Source: Gambelia wislizenii
Taxonomy: Eukaryota > Chordata > Lepidosauria > Squamata > Crotaphytidae
Assembly: GCA_030847615.1 (NCBI GenBank)
Contig: JAUMIR010000005.1
Location: forward strand, 245,372,645 to 245,436,644
Length of the DNA stretch: 64,000 bases
Direction of reading: 5' to 3'
Position numbers and translations under genes: made by a program. The notes below the pieces were generated by a model. It ran no database searches. It saw nothing but the letters and a program-made list of their open reading frames with translations, and had not been told where the DNA came from. Of the stretch, positions 1 to 15,689 are shown in pieces; position 1 is the stretch's first letter; each line of letters starts with the position of its first letter.

Positions 1-1289
1 TCACATTTCCTTCCTTCTTGTTCTTTCGAGCATCAATGTAGTTCCATAGAGTGAGAGGCCTCAAGGGGAATTAAATACTTCTGGCCAGACAATATCAGCT
101 CTGGTGCCAACAGGATCTCCTTTCAGGGTACATAACATCCTTTGTGACATCTGTGGACTTGATCATGACCTCTGCTTGGTAAGAAGGCAGCTGTGAGGTC
201 TCAGAAAGTACATTCCAAATCTTCCTAGTTTTGTTCCTACTTTTATTTATGAAAGGTGATAATAGCAGCCTGAAATAGAATCTCTTATAGATCTACACAG
301 AAATTAATTCTGTTCATTCATTAATTCTGAGAAACAAATTTATGAATAATCCTATGGATTAAAGTTACTCTGTTTGAAACTTTAATATTACAGTATACTG
401 GAGATAGTATCTTCTCTTGGGAGGAATCATGTCTTTCGAATTTACTGCATGCTGTGTTTTTCCCTTTGAGTATCTATTTATTGACCTTCAGGAAGCCTTC
501 AACACTATTTAAGGGCTGCCTTATATCCTTTCTTGACCTTTAGTTGGTGTTAGATAAATACTCATGCTACATTTTGGTAATTTACATTCAAACAGGGCCT
601 TTTGATATGTGAAGCAAAACATAGGTTTAAATGAAGTAGCTGTTGGATTCTAAATCATCTCCCTCCACTATAATTCTCATTCTCAAGAAAAACACCAAAT
701 GATAATTTGTGTGGTAAAGTGTATCTTAAAGCCAGGTAACTAAGTATCACAAAACCAATTCTTATGGACATTGAAAATTTAGAAAGAGTTGTCTTTTGTA
801 TATACAAAGTCTGGATTGTCCCCCAGTCATGCTTGACTTCATTTTATCTATGATATTGGAGTGCTATGACATTAGGGCAGTAAAGCCCTCTGGAGTATAA
901 TGACCTTTCTTCCCCACAATACTGTAAGGATGTTTACTCCTTAGTCCTGCTAGCTAACGAAAGGCTGAAAGGAAGCTCACACAGTGGGAATCCATCTGCC
1001 CGTATAAAGACTCATCTGTGAGAAAGCTCATTTGTCTCCAGTCTGATCATATTATTATTTTAAGAGGGAAAGTGTTGCTGTTGTTTTTAAAGCGGATACA
1101 CCAATATTCACCTGAACAGATGAGGAAAACAAAGTAGTGACTGGTAAAGTAGTGAAAGCACTGAGCTTAGGAGACTTTCCTTTGGGTCAGAAAACAGAGT
1201 CTACTCACTAGATGTTGCTATGATGAAGATATTCTGCAACTGGTTACAATGCCAGGCAACATTCAAAAATGAAACTGTATGTAGATATA
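1..1289. other. Intron/flank without recognised feature
   Basis: AT-rich non-coding DNA. No exon of LRTM2 or CACNA2D4 could be recognised on either strand and no repeat family was identified. The missing first coding exon of LRTM2 is probably further left. Confidence 0.5.
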
Positions 1290-1810
1290 GGACTTTATCA
1301 TATGTGGCAAATATGGCACCATAATGATGCCCAATTAACATGAAAGGGCACCCATTTCACACAATGTTGTGCTATGGCATTCTTCTGCAGTGAAAAAAGG
1401 CATTCTTTTTTATTAGAAGGCCAAAGCTGCCAACTGATCTCCCATGGCATTTTTTTGTTGGCATTGTTTGTGTGTGAAACCATGTCCCATTCTGCTGGCG
1501 ACCCCACCAGAACGCTTCTGGGTGAGAACGCTCTTTTTATGAATCTCCCTGTTTTGCAGGCAAGTCTTTAAGTGTGTTTCAGTGCTTGTGTGTTAATTTT
1601 AATTTAGTTGTTTTTTGATTTTAAAGTGCGCTTGCATCTTCTCGTGAGAACCACCAAGATCATGTGCAAGCACCAGTGTGGAAGTGTGGGGCTGCTTTTT
1701 CATGCTATTATGGCAATGTTTGGGGGGGGGGAAAGGTTATTTTGCCAGGATGCTTATGCTTTAAAATATGGTGGGACAGAAACTTTTTAGAGGCTTGTCA
1801 GATAAAGTCC
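1290..1810. mobile_element. Harbinger-like MITE, family A copy 1
   Basis: The ends are inverted (GGACTTTATC on the left, GATAAAGTCC on the right) and the element is flanked by a perfect 3-bp duplication, ATA at 1287-1289 and 1811-1813. Six related copies occur in the window (see 40897, 48526, 53084, 57623, 61821, 62615). A decayed TCTCGCGAGA box (TCTCGTGAGA) is at 1640-1649. No transposase is encoded. It ends only 51 bp before the LRTM2 splice acceptor. A 3-bp duplication and GG-starting ends fit the PIF/Harbinger superfamily; that class is inferred. Confidence 0.8.
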
Positions 1811-1821
1811 ATAGTCACTGA

Positions 1822-3804
<1,983 letters not shown>

Positions 3805-4515
3805 CAGCTATATCCCAGTTAACAAAGTAGTTGTGTTACTGGATATCACTTCTGTAGCAGAAAATTTGGTACCAGAAGTAGAAATAACATGGAAATAATA
3901 GGGATAGGTTCCTATACCACAAAAAAGGAAGAACTAACAGTATGTACATGTGAAGTAAAACAGCCAGGTCAGTTAAGCCTTGCATAAATAAACAAAAATC
4001 GTTGGAACCTTCTACAGACCACTTGGAAGCATTTTCCAAAATGCATTGAGGGATAACTTTCTTTCAACAGCTTCCACTCTTCTTATGATTTCCATTTTGG
4101 TGGCCAAACTCACAAGTCTATGCATTTTTAACACGCTGAGGGTAGCTGGGAAAGGCAGGCTAATTCACTTTCCCTCTTTCTTTCTGTTTTGCTGTTCACT
4201 CATGCTCTAGAAGCAGCTGCTATCACTTTGCCTGTTGTAGGCAGGCACAGACAACTAGACTAGGATTGGCCGAGAACGATCTCATTCTTTCTGAGCTCAA
4301 GCTTTATTGCACTGTTTACTGCAGACACGCAGCTACAACTTGGCAACTGAATATCTGGGTTTCTTCAGTCCTTCACCCCCCCAATGGTAATGCTGATTTT
4401 AAAAGTCCAGCTAGACAGAGGACAAGGAGGAAAATCTGAGGAGCTAGGTGGGCAGAAAAAGACTTTGTAAAAAGGAGCTTCTTTATCAGAGGCTTTGTTA
4501 ACTGAGGTATGGCTG
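3805..4515. mobile_element. Tigger-type (TcMar) non-autonomous transposon
   Basis: The terminal inverted repeats are about 23 bp. The left end reads CAGCTATATCCCAGTTAAC and the right end is the complement of CAGCCATACCTCAGTTAAC. The flanking TA duplication (3803-3804, 4516-4517) fits the Tc1/mariner-Tigger class. A second, left-truncated copy of the internal sequence is at 29120-29772. No open transposase frame remains. Confidence 0.75.
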
Positions 4516-5789
4516 TAGCCCAGTTCATCTCAGAAAATCAATTAAAAGGCCACCTAATTTTGACTCCAGTTTGAATAAAAGGGGGTTGTAACTTTTTCTG
4601 TTTGTCAGAATTTGATAAAATTTGTAAGCGTAACAGCCATTTAGGAGGGTATTACAGGAATGTTTGTACTACGTGTCTATATATTTTCTAAAGGAATTAT
4701 CAATAAATTTTGATTCTTGACAGAACTGGATGGGATTTGCATGGCTAGTTGTCCTTTCTGAGGGGATCAAGCCTGTCAAGTTTCAGAAAAAGATGTGCAG
4801 AGGGTTTCTATCAAAGCCACCTTTTACAATTCAGAGGCTTCTAGAACAGGATAGAGTTATCCTTTCTAGGTTTTCTGTGTGCAGCTGTCCTGAAAATTAA
4901 ATATGGTAAAGAAGTGGCCCTAGTTAACATACCTAAAATTGTAGAATAATAGGTATAGTGATTTCTAATTTTTTTTAAGGGGAATGTTCACTTCTTGTCA
5001 CTTCCTCCGTGTTTAGCTATATTCTGACAATTTTTATGAAACGTATATGCCAGAATGCTGTCCGTAGGCAAGAAACATGCAGAATTTCAGAAGAACAGGT
5101 GGAAGGTAGGGAGTTATGATGACTTTGAAAACAGTTCAGGACATTATGTTCTGCTCAGTTGGCATCAAAGTCACAAAAAGTGCAACAGGATGGAGGAGAT
5201 AATGGATATGGCACAGTGACAAACGCAGAAAGACAGCATTTTGCAAAGAAGCACTCAATGTTATACTCTCCCAGGTACCATAGACTCTACAAAAACATGG
5301 TAAACATTCCTATTCTTGGGAGTAAGAGCCAAGAAAGAGTACTGAACATAGTCCTCTGATATATTACTTCAGCATCCCTCCTTCAAAACATGAAGGTTGG
5401 AAAGACATGGTAACACCATTTGCTAACAACAGAAGATGGATCTGTCAGTCAGAAAAACACACCCCTCCTGTCCCTTTCTTCTTTCCTTATGTGGAAAGCT
5501 TGGGGGCAAATTTATCAGTTTTTAGGGGCAAACGTTTGTCTCTGTATCTCCATTAAATCAGGAGTGTTCAAATTTGAATTTGGTCCACATTTGAGCAACC
5601 TTGCTTTGATTCAGACATGTCCCAAATCTCTCCAAATCTACCCATTTGTAAATTTTCCATGTTCACAATATATATGTAATTATGAGTTGAGAGAACTATC
5701 AGTCTTGGTAAGGGCCATAGCCAAATTAGTATCATTTGGGCTGAAGTATTTTCAGAACGATGAAGGTAGTGGTAACTTTGAATAACTGT
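4516..5789. other. LRTM2 intron, no feature recognised
   Basis: Non-coding. Short open frames here (near 5159 and 5420) have no recognisable domain, no splice-site support and no homology I can name. Confidence 0.5.
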
Positions 5790-6416
5790 ATGAGGTGAAG
5801 TGAGAGACTGGATCTGGGTCAACATATTGAAACTCAATCCAGATGAGATGGAACCATTGTTGGCTGGGATCAGTCAAGGAACAGGAGTATTCCATGGTTC
5901 TGATGGGTTACTTCTCATAAAAATACAGGTTTGCAACAAGGAGATCTAGTACTGCTTTGGATGGCAGTGATGACTTTTTACAAGCTTACAAGCTTAAGCT
6001 AGTATGTTGAATATGCAGTCAGACCTGAAGAAAACAGACCTAGCTATTCATAGATTATTAGTTTACTGTTATGCATTTTACATGGGGCTGCTATTGAAAA
6101 GTTGGCTCAAAATGCATAGAATATTTGTTGGAGCTGGATAGACAGATCACATAGTATTCCACCTCCACTCTGGTAGTCAATTTGTTTCTTAGCTGGTCTT
6201 AGATTTTAGCCCTAAAAAACCTCATACCAGCTCGCCTTAAATACCTTGTCCTCCAGTATGTGCACTTTTGTACAAATGCTACTCTGTGTCCCTGCCACCT
6301 GAGGTCCAGATAGTGGGTATGAGAGAAAGGGCTTTTGAGGTGTGTCACTTATGCTACAGAATGCCTGTGCAATGAAGCCTCCTCCTTCTTGTATGCCTTC
6401 AAATAATTTCTGAATT
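5790..6416 (+). mobile_element. Decayed L2/CR1-like LINE fragment
   Basis: In plus orientation this resembles the C-terminal reverse-transcriptase region of an old LINE. A segment near 5828 matches 'KLNPDKTE', and one near 6050-6090 matches the motif L-DYCNALYMGLP. The part to about 6370 resembles its downstream non-coding segment. Many stops and frame breaks are present. The exact family is not certain. Confidence 0.55.
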
Positions 6417-6596
6417 ACAGAGGCCCTAAGGCAAACCTGTCATAGTGCTTTCTTGGCAAGATTTATTTGGAGGGGGTATGCCATCGCCTTCCCTTAAGGG
6501 TGAGAGAATGTGACCTGCCCAGGTTCGGGGATTCGAAACCTGGTTTCCCAGAGTCATAGTCCAACACTCATTCCACTACACCATACTGGCTCTCCT
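6417..6596 (-). mobile_element. tRNA-derived SINE, reverse orientation
   Basis: On the minus strand it begins with a tRNA-like head carrying an A box (TGGTGTAGTGGAA) and a degenerate B box (GTTTCGAATCCC), followed by a body ending in ATCTTGCCAAGAAAG. This composite is widespread in squamate genomes. A second copy is at 35268-35485. Confidence 0.8.
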
Positions 6597-7490
<894 letters not shown>

Positions 7491-7690
7491 ATCTGGAAAT
7501 CAGTGGCAGAAGAGAGCAGGATACAACAGAGGCCTATGGCCTGGGCAGTTTTGCTGTTTCCCAGACATACAGATGGACTGTGCTGCTTTCTCTGTATTCA
7601 TTTAGTCAAATATGCTTTGTCAGGATACGTGGCTATGGGTCCAGTTCCTTGCAACCTCCCTCTGTTCTCATGTAATTCCAAGAGAATAAA
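7491..7690 (+). other. LRTM2: LRTM2 3'UTR
   Basis: Sequence after the TGA up to the first canonical poly(A) hexamer. Open frames here are unsupported by any domain. Confidence 0.55.
7685..7690 (+). terminator. Putative LRTM2 poly(A) signal
   Basis: AATAAA 195 bp after the stop codon, followed by a moderately T-rich stretch at 7715-7735. It is the first canonical hexamer in the 3' region; longer isoforms cannot be excluded. Confidence 0.5.
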
Positions 7691-8814
7691 CTGTAGTCAG
7701 ACCTCAAATGCTCATCAGTTCTCCTCTTTGCAGAAGACTCCCCACTGATGATCTCATCTGGGGAACTCAGGCAACCTGGCATACTTTTCATCCTTGCTTC
7801 ACTTCTTGACTTTGCAAGTTCCCATAGCATCACAGAACCTTTTGCAAACAAAATGAGCAGCCAAAGGCACCAAGCCAACTCCTGTTAAAACAACTAAACC
7901 TCACAGATCACTGTGAGTGGGGTTTCTGACATTACCAGATGGAAATCTACTCCTTCCCGCCAGCTATATTGGTTAGAGCAACTCATTTCACAACAACTCC
8001 AGGACCAATATAAGTGAGTGCATTATAGCAACAGAGAGCTTGACTGTCCTACTTTTAATACTAGAAAGGAATGAATATTCTTTAGAATAAAAAGCAGCAC
8101 TTCATACACTCACTCTGGCATGTGCCAGAGTAGTCCACACACTAAAGGACTGGGGCAAACACATTAACACAGGCTGATTACCCACCTATGTGTACAAACA
8201 TTTCTATTCATACCGGTGTTCCATTGAATACCACCTGTACATTCCTACACTAAAAAAATGTACCAACTCTGCTTCCTCATATGGATAATTTATGAACCCT
8301 GCAATGATCATTTAACAATACTGGAAAAGGAAATGTGGTACAGGAGAGGAAACACGGATGGCCGCTATTTAAAAAGCAATTACTTTGGGAAGGCTAGTGT
8401 GCATGCTGCAAAAGTGAAAATGCCCCCCCTCACCCGCAAGACATTAGAGAATTAATCTGGAAGGCTCTTACAGTCTTTGTGGCAGAAGTGGTCTCTAGGA
8501 GGATTTAAGAGAAGAGCAGCCTTTCAGATCTCCTTAGTGAGTATGTTGGGGAGGAACATGGCAGTGGTTACAAGTATATCAGACACCCTGGAGGTCATAG
8601 CCAGAATCATTAGTATAGCCATGTGGCTGATTCCACATATGCACTGCAACACAGGGTGGATTTGATGAGTAGGGCTAGGGAAATGATTTAGAGCTATGAA
8701 TGAAAAAAACAAGGAGGCTCTTTGTAAAACGGAAGAAAGGAGAAACTGTTCAGGGATCTGAAAATGTTAGTCTGCTCCTCATGCAAACAGTTTGCTAATA
8801 CAGACATGTGCATA

Positions 8815-8839
8815 CACACACACACACACACACACACAC
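8815..8839. repeat. (CA)n microsatellite
   Basis: Twelve or so CA dinucleotides in a row. Confidence 0.95.
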
Positions 8840-9184
8840 GTGATTACATATATTCACTCACTTGTGGGTTAATAAACTGAGAACCCACATAAGACTCCAA
8901 CTAAAAATAAGGATAATGTTAATGTTCTGAGCCACGTCTATGGATATTAAACAAGAATGCACCTAGACACACAGAGGCATATATGAGCGCATGCATTTGT
9001 ACATTCCTCATTGACCATATGAATTCTTACTCTGAGTACCTTTTACGGGTATGCAGCACATCACATTAGCCTCATCTCTTTTCAAACTGATGGCAGAGGT
9101 GTGGGGGGTGGGGAGAACCAACATAAGGACTCATTTTATATCAGGGAAAGTGGGATAAAGTGCTGTCTCCAGGGGAGAGTACAT

Positions 9185-9198
9185 ATTGCCATGGTAAC
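9185..9198. promoter_or_regulatory. RFX X-box-like palindrome
   Basis: ATTGCCATGGTAAC differs from the palindromic RFX consensus GTTGCCATGGCAAC at two positions. A single motif without conservation data, so only a candidate. Confidence 0.35.
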
Positions 9199-9892
9199 CT
9201 GCTCTAGCCCGTCACAGCGGGTATTCCTGGGATAGGAAGATGACACAAGAGGTCATGCAGCCGCAGTTTTTGTGGATACTGTGATCCTTGCAGTCATGAA
9301 ACAACTTGGCAGCTGGCCCAGATTCTGAAATATTTCTCCAGCAACTCAGGAGCAGAGCCCAGCAATCACCTTAGCTGGGTAGGGACCAGGTCACCCGAGT
9401 TCTTCCTTCTTTTGTTGTATTCTGATGCCTTTAGATGATCTATAGTTCTTTCTTTGGCTGTTCCTGATGGTTTCGAATGGAAGCAGTGCTCACTGCTTTT
9501 TAATTCAAGCCCAAATGCTCTGTCAGCAAACAGGAACACTGTGAAAGATTTGAGACTCCATCCAAGGAGCAACATTTCAACCTTTCCCATCCTATTTTCC
9601 AAGGACTACCAGATCCAAAAAGATGGAATATACTTCTAGTACAGAAAAAGAAAATCTTATGGAACTTCAGGGAGGCCACTGTGGGAAAGTGACTGTGGCA
9701 TTTCAGTTTATGTGACATGTGGAGAAAGTCAACATCAAGGCAAGGGACAAATTCAAAGAATGGAGGATAAGGACTGTCCATGATATACCATCTATATATT
9801 GCAGTTCTTCCAAACACCCAACTCTACTTCTGCTTTATCCCAATCTGATGGGCAATCTAGCCAGTGTATGTATGTCTGTATTGCTTCTATTA

Positions 9893-10146
9893 TTTCTCTC
9901 TGGCTTTTCTTCGCAAACGAAGATTCAGGAAGGACTCATCCCGTGCTTTCTGCAAGTACGCTGATGACTAAAAAGGCCAACCCAAGATAAACAAGTCCAG
10001 TTGCAGAAAGCACAGCAGAAGGTCTCCTTGGGTGATGTTTCTGGGTTGTGATTCTTTCTGCGTTGTCGTTTCTCTTCAAGATTTGTTCGGCGTGAGTTCT
10101 CAAATAGGGCTGCAGCATTGTGGATAGTGCATTTCCATGCCTCCCA
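9893..10146 (-). mobile_element. LINE ORF2 C-terminal fragment (copy 1)
   Basis: The minus-strand reading gives the tail of a non-LTR retrotransposon protein. A segment WKCTIHNAAALFENSRR is followed by a C2H2-type finger (CCAFCNWTC...GLFSHQRTC). About 245 bp are shared with the copy at 22012-22357. The 3' end is a short GA-rich tail next to 9893. The clade was not determined; similar terminal fingers occur in LINE polyproteins of several animal clades. Confidence 0.65.
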
Positions 10147-12309
10147 GTAAAACAGCACTAGCAGTCTGCTTGCTGGATATACAACTCCAACATTACTGTC
10201 TTTATCATCTTCCCAAAGGAATGTACCTCTATAACACACTGGGACAGCACAATCATACTTGAAATGGGACTTATGTCAGAGCTGTATATTTATAGATCTC
10301 TATTTTACTTCTAAGGAATAATGATGACATGTTTGCACAAAAGAATGATATGTGCATGTGTGTTTAGGGGATGAGAAGGACTGGTAAAATAAAATAAGAG
10401 GAGGTGAGAGGGGGGGAAATCCATTTATTTTCCTATCCTCTATTCTCACCTAAAACATGTTTCCCTTTGTTGCCAATAATATTTTGTTTTTCATGTTTTG
10501 TGTTTAATTACAACCTTAAACTATGTTCTGATTTCTCATTGATATAGCATAGAGTTGACCCTGAGACTTCCACATTTAGAAATAAACATATGAAAAAGGG
10601 AAGTAAGTGAAGGGACAAAGAAATACTGTAGTTTGTTGAGCAAAGTAGAGGATGATAAATGGATTTTGGTTGGTCCCAAAGATACTGGACCATTTGGGGA
10701 GTACAACTGCCTATGGAGAAACTTTTGAGTGACTGGAGAAGAGGCAATAAGCCAATCTGGGAAATGTCCTCTATGTGCCTTTGGTTGTGATTGGAAGTTC
10801 TGAAGCATACATAATTTACCACTCTTGAACTAGGTCTAGGAAGTTCTAGAAACCTCAGCATTTATTTGAAAGGTCTTACATATCATCATCTTCCTACCAC
10901 ATTCACCAAGATAACATGCTGGGAACACGATTTAGAATATCATCATTTTTGTATTGATACAGCTAGTACTTATTGTAATTGTGGGCAGTGCAGAGAATTA
11001 AAAGAATAGTTTGGATTTCCAAATTTACACCATGTATTCCATATGAATAGAAGTTCCCATGTAGAATAATTCTGAACTGCCGTTCAGGTGGAACTAGGAA
11101 GATAAATACCTCAGCGATGGGGCCCTTCAGCAGAGACAGTATAATCCTTCTAGTATGCATGGCTGTAACAGAGTACCTATAATAAGTCCAAAATACTACC
11201 AGAAGTGCATGGATGTGTAGCATATGTTAAGGAGAATTTTTTTCAGGAGTTCAGTGATATGATGACATCACTGTTAGAATTTTGTATATACAAGCCCAAA
11301 GGGTATTTTCACAAATGATTAAAAAATGCACGTTTCTTATTAGTGTGCTGCTTTGGAACATTATTGTTGCATAGTCTAACATGGGAAACAGCTTTGCCAA
11401 CTTCAAACAGAAGTTCCTAAGTAACCAGCTATTAATTCTAATAATCTAACTAAAGTTCCCCTCCTCCCCATTGCACTATGTATGAATAGATCAGGTTTAT
11501 AAACAGATGCCCATGACATCACTGAAAATAAAACAGCCTGCTTTACTGGCTTGACTTGTCCCAATAAAAACTGATTGGAAGATGATTAGAAATGTGAAAA
11601 TGCTGCAATATTAACATTCATAATGCATGTGCATGTGACAGAAATGTGCATGCATAGAATTTCAATACAATTTCAACATCATTTGTGAAAATGTTCTTTG
11701 TGTGCTCCAGGCTATCAGGTACAGATAACAAATAGCTAAGAAGGTACAACAAAAATGGCTTTTGGTAGTTGGCCAGAAGCCACAATGAAGGGCAATCTAA
11801 TTCAATAAGGACAGTAAAGGTGTTGTAGACAAGAAATCTGCTCTCCTGTGCTGGTAGGTCAATATAGCAAAAAGGAAAAATGTTATTGTCTAACACAGTT
11901 AGAAAGACTCAGGAAAACAGAGATAGGCACAGTTCCTGGGAACGGGGGCAAGAGGGATGGACAGATGGCATATACAATCCTTTTTATTTCTGTTAGAATT
12001 TAAGGAAGAACAACAACTTTTTTTTAAAAAAAGCAGCTGAAGGTATATTATATTTCTGGCTTGTTGTTTTAGAAGAATAATAAAGAATGTATTTTCCTAA
12101 GCACCTCATGTTTTAAATTTATTTTGTGGAAATAACACACTCCCACTTCTCTGGAAATTTCCTGTAGGAATTCCATAAGAACAACAGGCTCTTTGACATA
12201 AAGGTGATGTCCCCAAATACACAAGACACTGAAGGAATCAGAAGTGAAGCTAAGTCAATTGCTTAATTTTGATTAAATATGACCCATTTGAATAAAAGAG
12301 GGGTAGATA
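10147..12309. other. CACNA2D4 intron, no feature recognised
   Basis: AT-rich. Several short frames (such as 10508-10861 and 11618-11896, minus) lack recognisable domains or splice sites. Confidence 0.5.
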
Positions 12310-12580
12310 TGTTACAGTAAAAACAATAAAACAGTCTTGTTACACTTTAAAGGCTGGCATAAGCTTTCATGGATTCATTAGATTGTACGATTACCCTCGG
12401 TTGACATACACACGCATGTATACAGAGGTACCACTGCAATCTGTGCACAATGTGTTTTTCTATCATGTACAATGTGTTTTCCCATGTGTAACAACAACGC
12501 ATATGATAAATTCTAGCCCATGAAAGTTGTGTCCTATGATAAAAGCCTTTAGGGTGACACAAGGCTCTTTGTTATTTTAA
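12310..12580. mobile_element. Small inverted-arm repeat with Penelope-like 3' signature
   Basis: The left end on the minus strand contains CCATGAAAGCTTATGCC. The right end on the plus strand contains the related CCCATGAAAGTTGTGTCC, followed by a segment ending near 12570 (CCTTTAGGGTGACACAAGG). The two arms are thus inverted around a spacer. The motif resembles the 3' signature of dispersed amniote repeats that end with a TGATGA...GAAAGC core. Very decayed; assignment tentative. Confidence 0.4.
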
Positions 12581-12609
12581 AAACACTCTAAGACTTTCTG
12601 GCAATCTGA

Positions 12610-13195
12610 GGTCTTGTCTATACGAGGGGGGAAAATATGAACACATCTGAAAAAGCAGGCATTCACAATGATGCAACCTGTATTCATGATCAAAAGAGCC
12701 CCCCTAAACTCTGCATGACCCCCTAGCCAAGATGGCAGCCATGAGTGATTTACTCGTGATTTTAAATCTGTTGCCACCATTTTTTTTTAAAAAAAGTTTC
12801 CCATGGTGCGCACAAGTGATAGTTCGTATTTACAAAGAAAGACAGAAAATAAAAGAGTATAAGATCACTGTGTTATTGACTTACTGGACCCTCACGTAAC
12901 TGAAAATCCAACATGGCGGTATTTGCTAGCCCTGCCCTCATGCTCACCCAGCCAATCAGATTACGCTGCCCATTCGTATGTGTGTGAATGCAAGTGTCCA
13001 AATGATTGCACATTTGCATGTGGTACAGAGCTTTTTTAAAAATCTGGACAAAGCCCCTGATGTGACACACACAGACTTTGTGGTGGATTTGGCTGCTCTC
13101 CTTCTGAATGACACGTATTTATGCACATGTTCATATGGACAGATCACTTTCTGTTCACATCCTGTGAGGATTATTTTGACCATATAGACAATACC
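12610..13195. mobile_element. Harbinger-like MITE, family D copy 1
   Basis: Ends GGTCTTGTCTATACG and the inverted ATATAGACAATACC, flanked by a perfect 3-bp duplication TGA (12607-12609, 13196-13198). On the minus strand the interior contains an inverted CCAAT box (GATTGG), a Kozak-like GCCATG at about 12917 and a short frame MLDFQLREGP ending near a GTAAG-type site. The same module is at 43677-44282, so this looks like a deletion derivative of an autonomous element that kept its promoter and first exon. Confidence 0.75.
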
Positions 13196-15129
13196 TGAGA
13201 ATCACCAACTTAATTTGAATATGAGACCCTTCATGCAATCCATGCTGCATTTGGACATGTATCCAGAGACATCTAGGTATTCTGACCCTGTCACATCATA
13301 GCTACATTTCACTGATCATCCCAGTTCAATAGGGATGGTTGAAAAGGATTTGTTCATATTGGATCAATGCTGGAAATCCAAAGCTACAGCATTTTCAACA
13401 AATGATGTCCAGCTTCTCAATGTAGATTTCCAGCAAGAGAGCACCTACCTTGCCAAATGATGTGAAAAAGACCTTAGGGTTATAGTCTAAATCACTAACT
13501 GAACATGAGTCAGCAGTGTGAGAAATATGAAAAAGAAGGTTAATGTGGTATTAAACTGCATTAATAGAACGGTAATGTTCAAGTTGTGAGAAGTAAAAGA
13601 TGTACTTTATTTTGCACTAGTTAGCTAGAATGAGTTTAGAGGAGGATAATGAAGATGGTCAGTGGTATCATATTCACATGCCCTCCTTCTATTTCTCTAA
13701 AGATGAGAAGGCCAGTGGTAAAAATGCATGTATAGATCCATCCCCCTTCTGTGTAAACTGTGTTTTCAAATCTCTCACTCCCAACATATGGGATTGTTCT
13801 CTTTCTCTCTCTTTTCTCTTTCCTTCATCATCATACTCTCTCTTTTGCCTTTCCATGAGCAGCTGCTCTTCAGACATTCCTTTCTCTCATCTTCTCAACT
13901 GTCATTTTTCAACTGTAACAGATAATTCCAACCCCCACAGACCATCTGCCTTCTAAAAGGGTAGCTCTCCTCCATAGGCAGGGCTATTCTTTTTGTCATT
14001 CTGTTGCTTGACACAAATCTGGGCCATTGAAGAGAGACACACAATGGGGCTTTTGGTTGGCTACAGATTGAGATATGGGGTTCAATCTAAATTAGCTAGC
14101 CTTTAGGTTAACCAAAGGTAATCTTTAGTTAACCAAGGCTATGAAGGATAGACAGAAAGCAACATCTGTTTGATTGCAAATTGAAAACATGTCCCTTGAA
14201 GCCACGTGGCTCTAACATTGAAAAACTGTAAGTCCCAGCACTATACGGAAATATTACAGAGAACTCCAGATTTACTTTTTTAAAAAAATCTATATTACAT
14301 GGGAACACCTAGAGCTCAAATGGCTCATGTTTGTCAACACAGCATTGCCACAGATATTAACAGAACCATAACTTCTGTGACCTTGTCCACACTCCTTCCT
14401 CATCCTCATGGGAAAGCACAACATCCCAGTTCAATTGCTAGTATCTTCAGATAAAAGTATCAGGGCATCTGTCTGACAACTTGCACAGATGATGCCAATT
14501 AAAGAAGACAGTACTGGGTGAGATGGACAAATCCCTCAGCAGAAGGAAGCTCCATATGTTTAAGGAACAAATAGAATAATTGTGTTGGATTTTAGTGCTG
14601 CATCCATCCTTTTCCCTTTTTTTTGTTCCTTATTTTATATTTTTTTTAAAAAACCTGGAGAATTATATTTTCCTATGCACTTCACACACCCTCACTAGCA
14701 TATATGTTTAGTTTGTAATGTGCTCTTGAAACATGTGGGTGCACATATTCTGCAAACACCATTGCTAGAGTAAAGCCATAAAATGTTGCACAGATATTTT
14801 AAAATAGCATGAGTTGGGTTCTGAGCAGAACTGAGGAGAAGGAGACCAGAAAGGGAATAGAGCTAATGGAAATGACAAGGGCTTACTAGTAGACAAGAAA
14901 ATAACACTCAAAAACAAAGCATTATGAAGACATTCTTCTGCTACTATACTAGTTTATATGCAGGCACAAAGTATAGCTCTGTTGGAATTAAAAAAGCTGA
15001 ATATGTTCATCACAAATGTTCAACAGAGAAAAGCTTTAAAGAACTACAAATTACTGTAGATCCAAACATTTTCTCGAATATGTTATGGAATTTACTGCTG
15101 TAATACGACAACTACCTTAGATGTTTTTA
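13196..15129. other. CACNA2D4 intron, mostly unassigned
   Basis: No exon recognised. The part 13330-13620 resembles a heavily decayed plus-strand CR1 (separate entry). The rest is AT-rich with pyrimidine-rich stretches around 13795-13830. Confidence 0.45.
13330..13620 (+). mobile_element. Probable decayed CR1 fragment
   Basis: Wording such as 'catgagtcagcagtgtga' (near 13505) matches the CR1 segment encoding [13 protein letters not shown], seen better preserved at 21795-21830. The reading frame is destroyed. Confidence 0.4.
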
Positions 15130-15395
15130 AAAGATTATGACACATCCATGAAGGTTAGACCTATTAAGAGCTGCTAGTCATGACGGCTATATGAAAACTC
15201 CACATTCATACATAACATACCACTAAGCGCTAGTTGCTTAGGAGCATCACTGGGAGGGGGTTATTTCTTTCATGCTGTTCTGGTAGACTTTTCCAAAGAC
15301 TTGCGGTAGACAACTTTGGAAAACAAGATGCTGGACTACGTTGACCTTCAGACTGATCCAACAGAGCTCTTTTGAGGTTTATATAATGTACTATG
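15130..15395 (+). repeat. LINE/SINE-tail-like dispersed repeat
   Basis: The segment includes 'gctagtcatgacggctat' and, near 15325, 'acaagatgctggactacg', a wording that recurs as the tail of common squamate retroelements. No coding part. Family not assigned. Confidence 0.4.
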
Positions 15396-15689
15396 GGTTC
15401 TTATGTGTGAATTTACTCAAATACCTGATATACATTAATGAGCATTCAATCATACAGCCTCTGACTTACTTATTCCAGAAAAATGTACTAGTTCATAAAA
15501 CATTTTACTATTCAGGAGCTATTTGCTACTCAGTACCCTAGTAAACCATAATAAGAACTACAACCACTGCAACAATGTTTTTTTCCTACAGACTCTATAT
15601 CAGAAATCATTTAAGAAAAAACGATCCCTGTTTCTGCTCTTTATCAGTAACCAGGCAAATGGTTATTTATAAGCCTTAAGTATGACAAA

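Larger units (their letters stand above)
7691..9892. other. CACNA2D4 intron / LRTM2 downstream region
   Basis: No exon recognised. Contains a (CA)n microsatellite at about 8815-8839 and an RFX-like X-box at 9185-9198 (separate entries). Confidence 0.5.
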
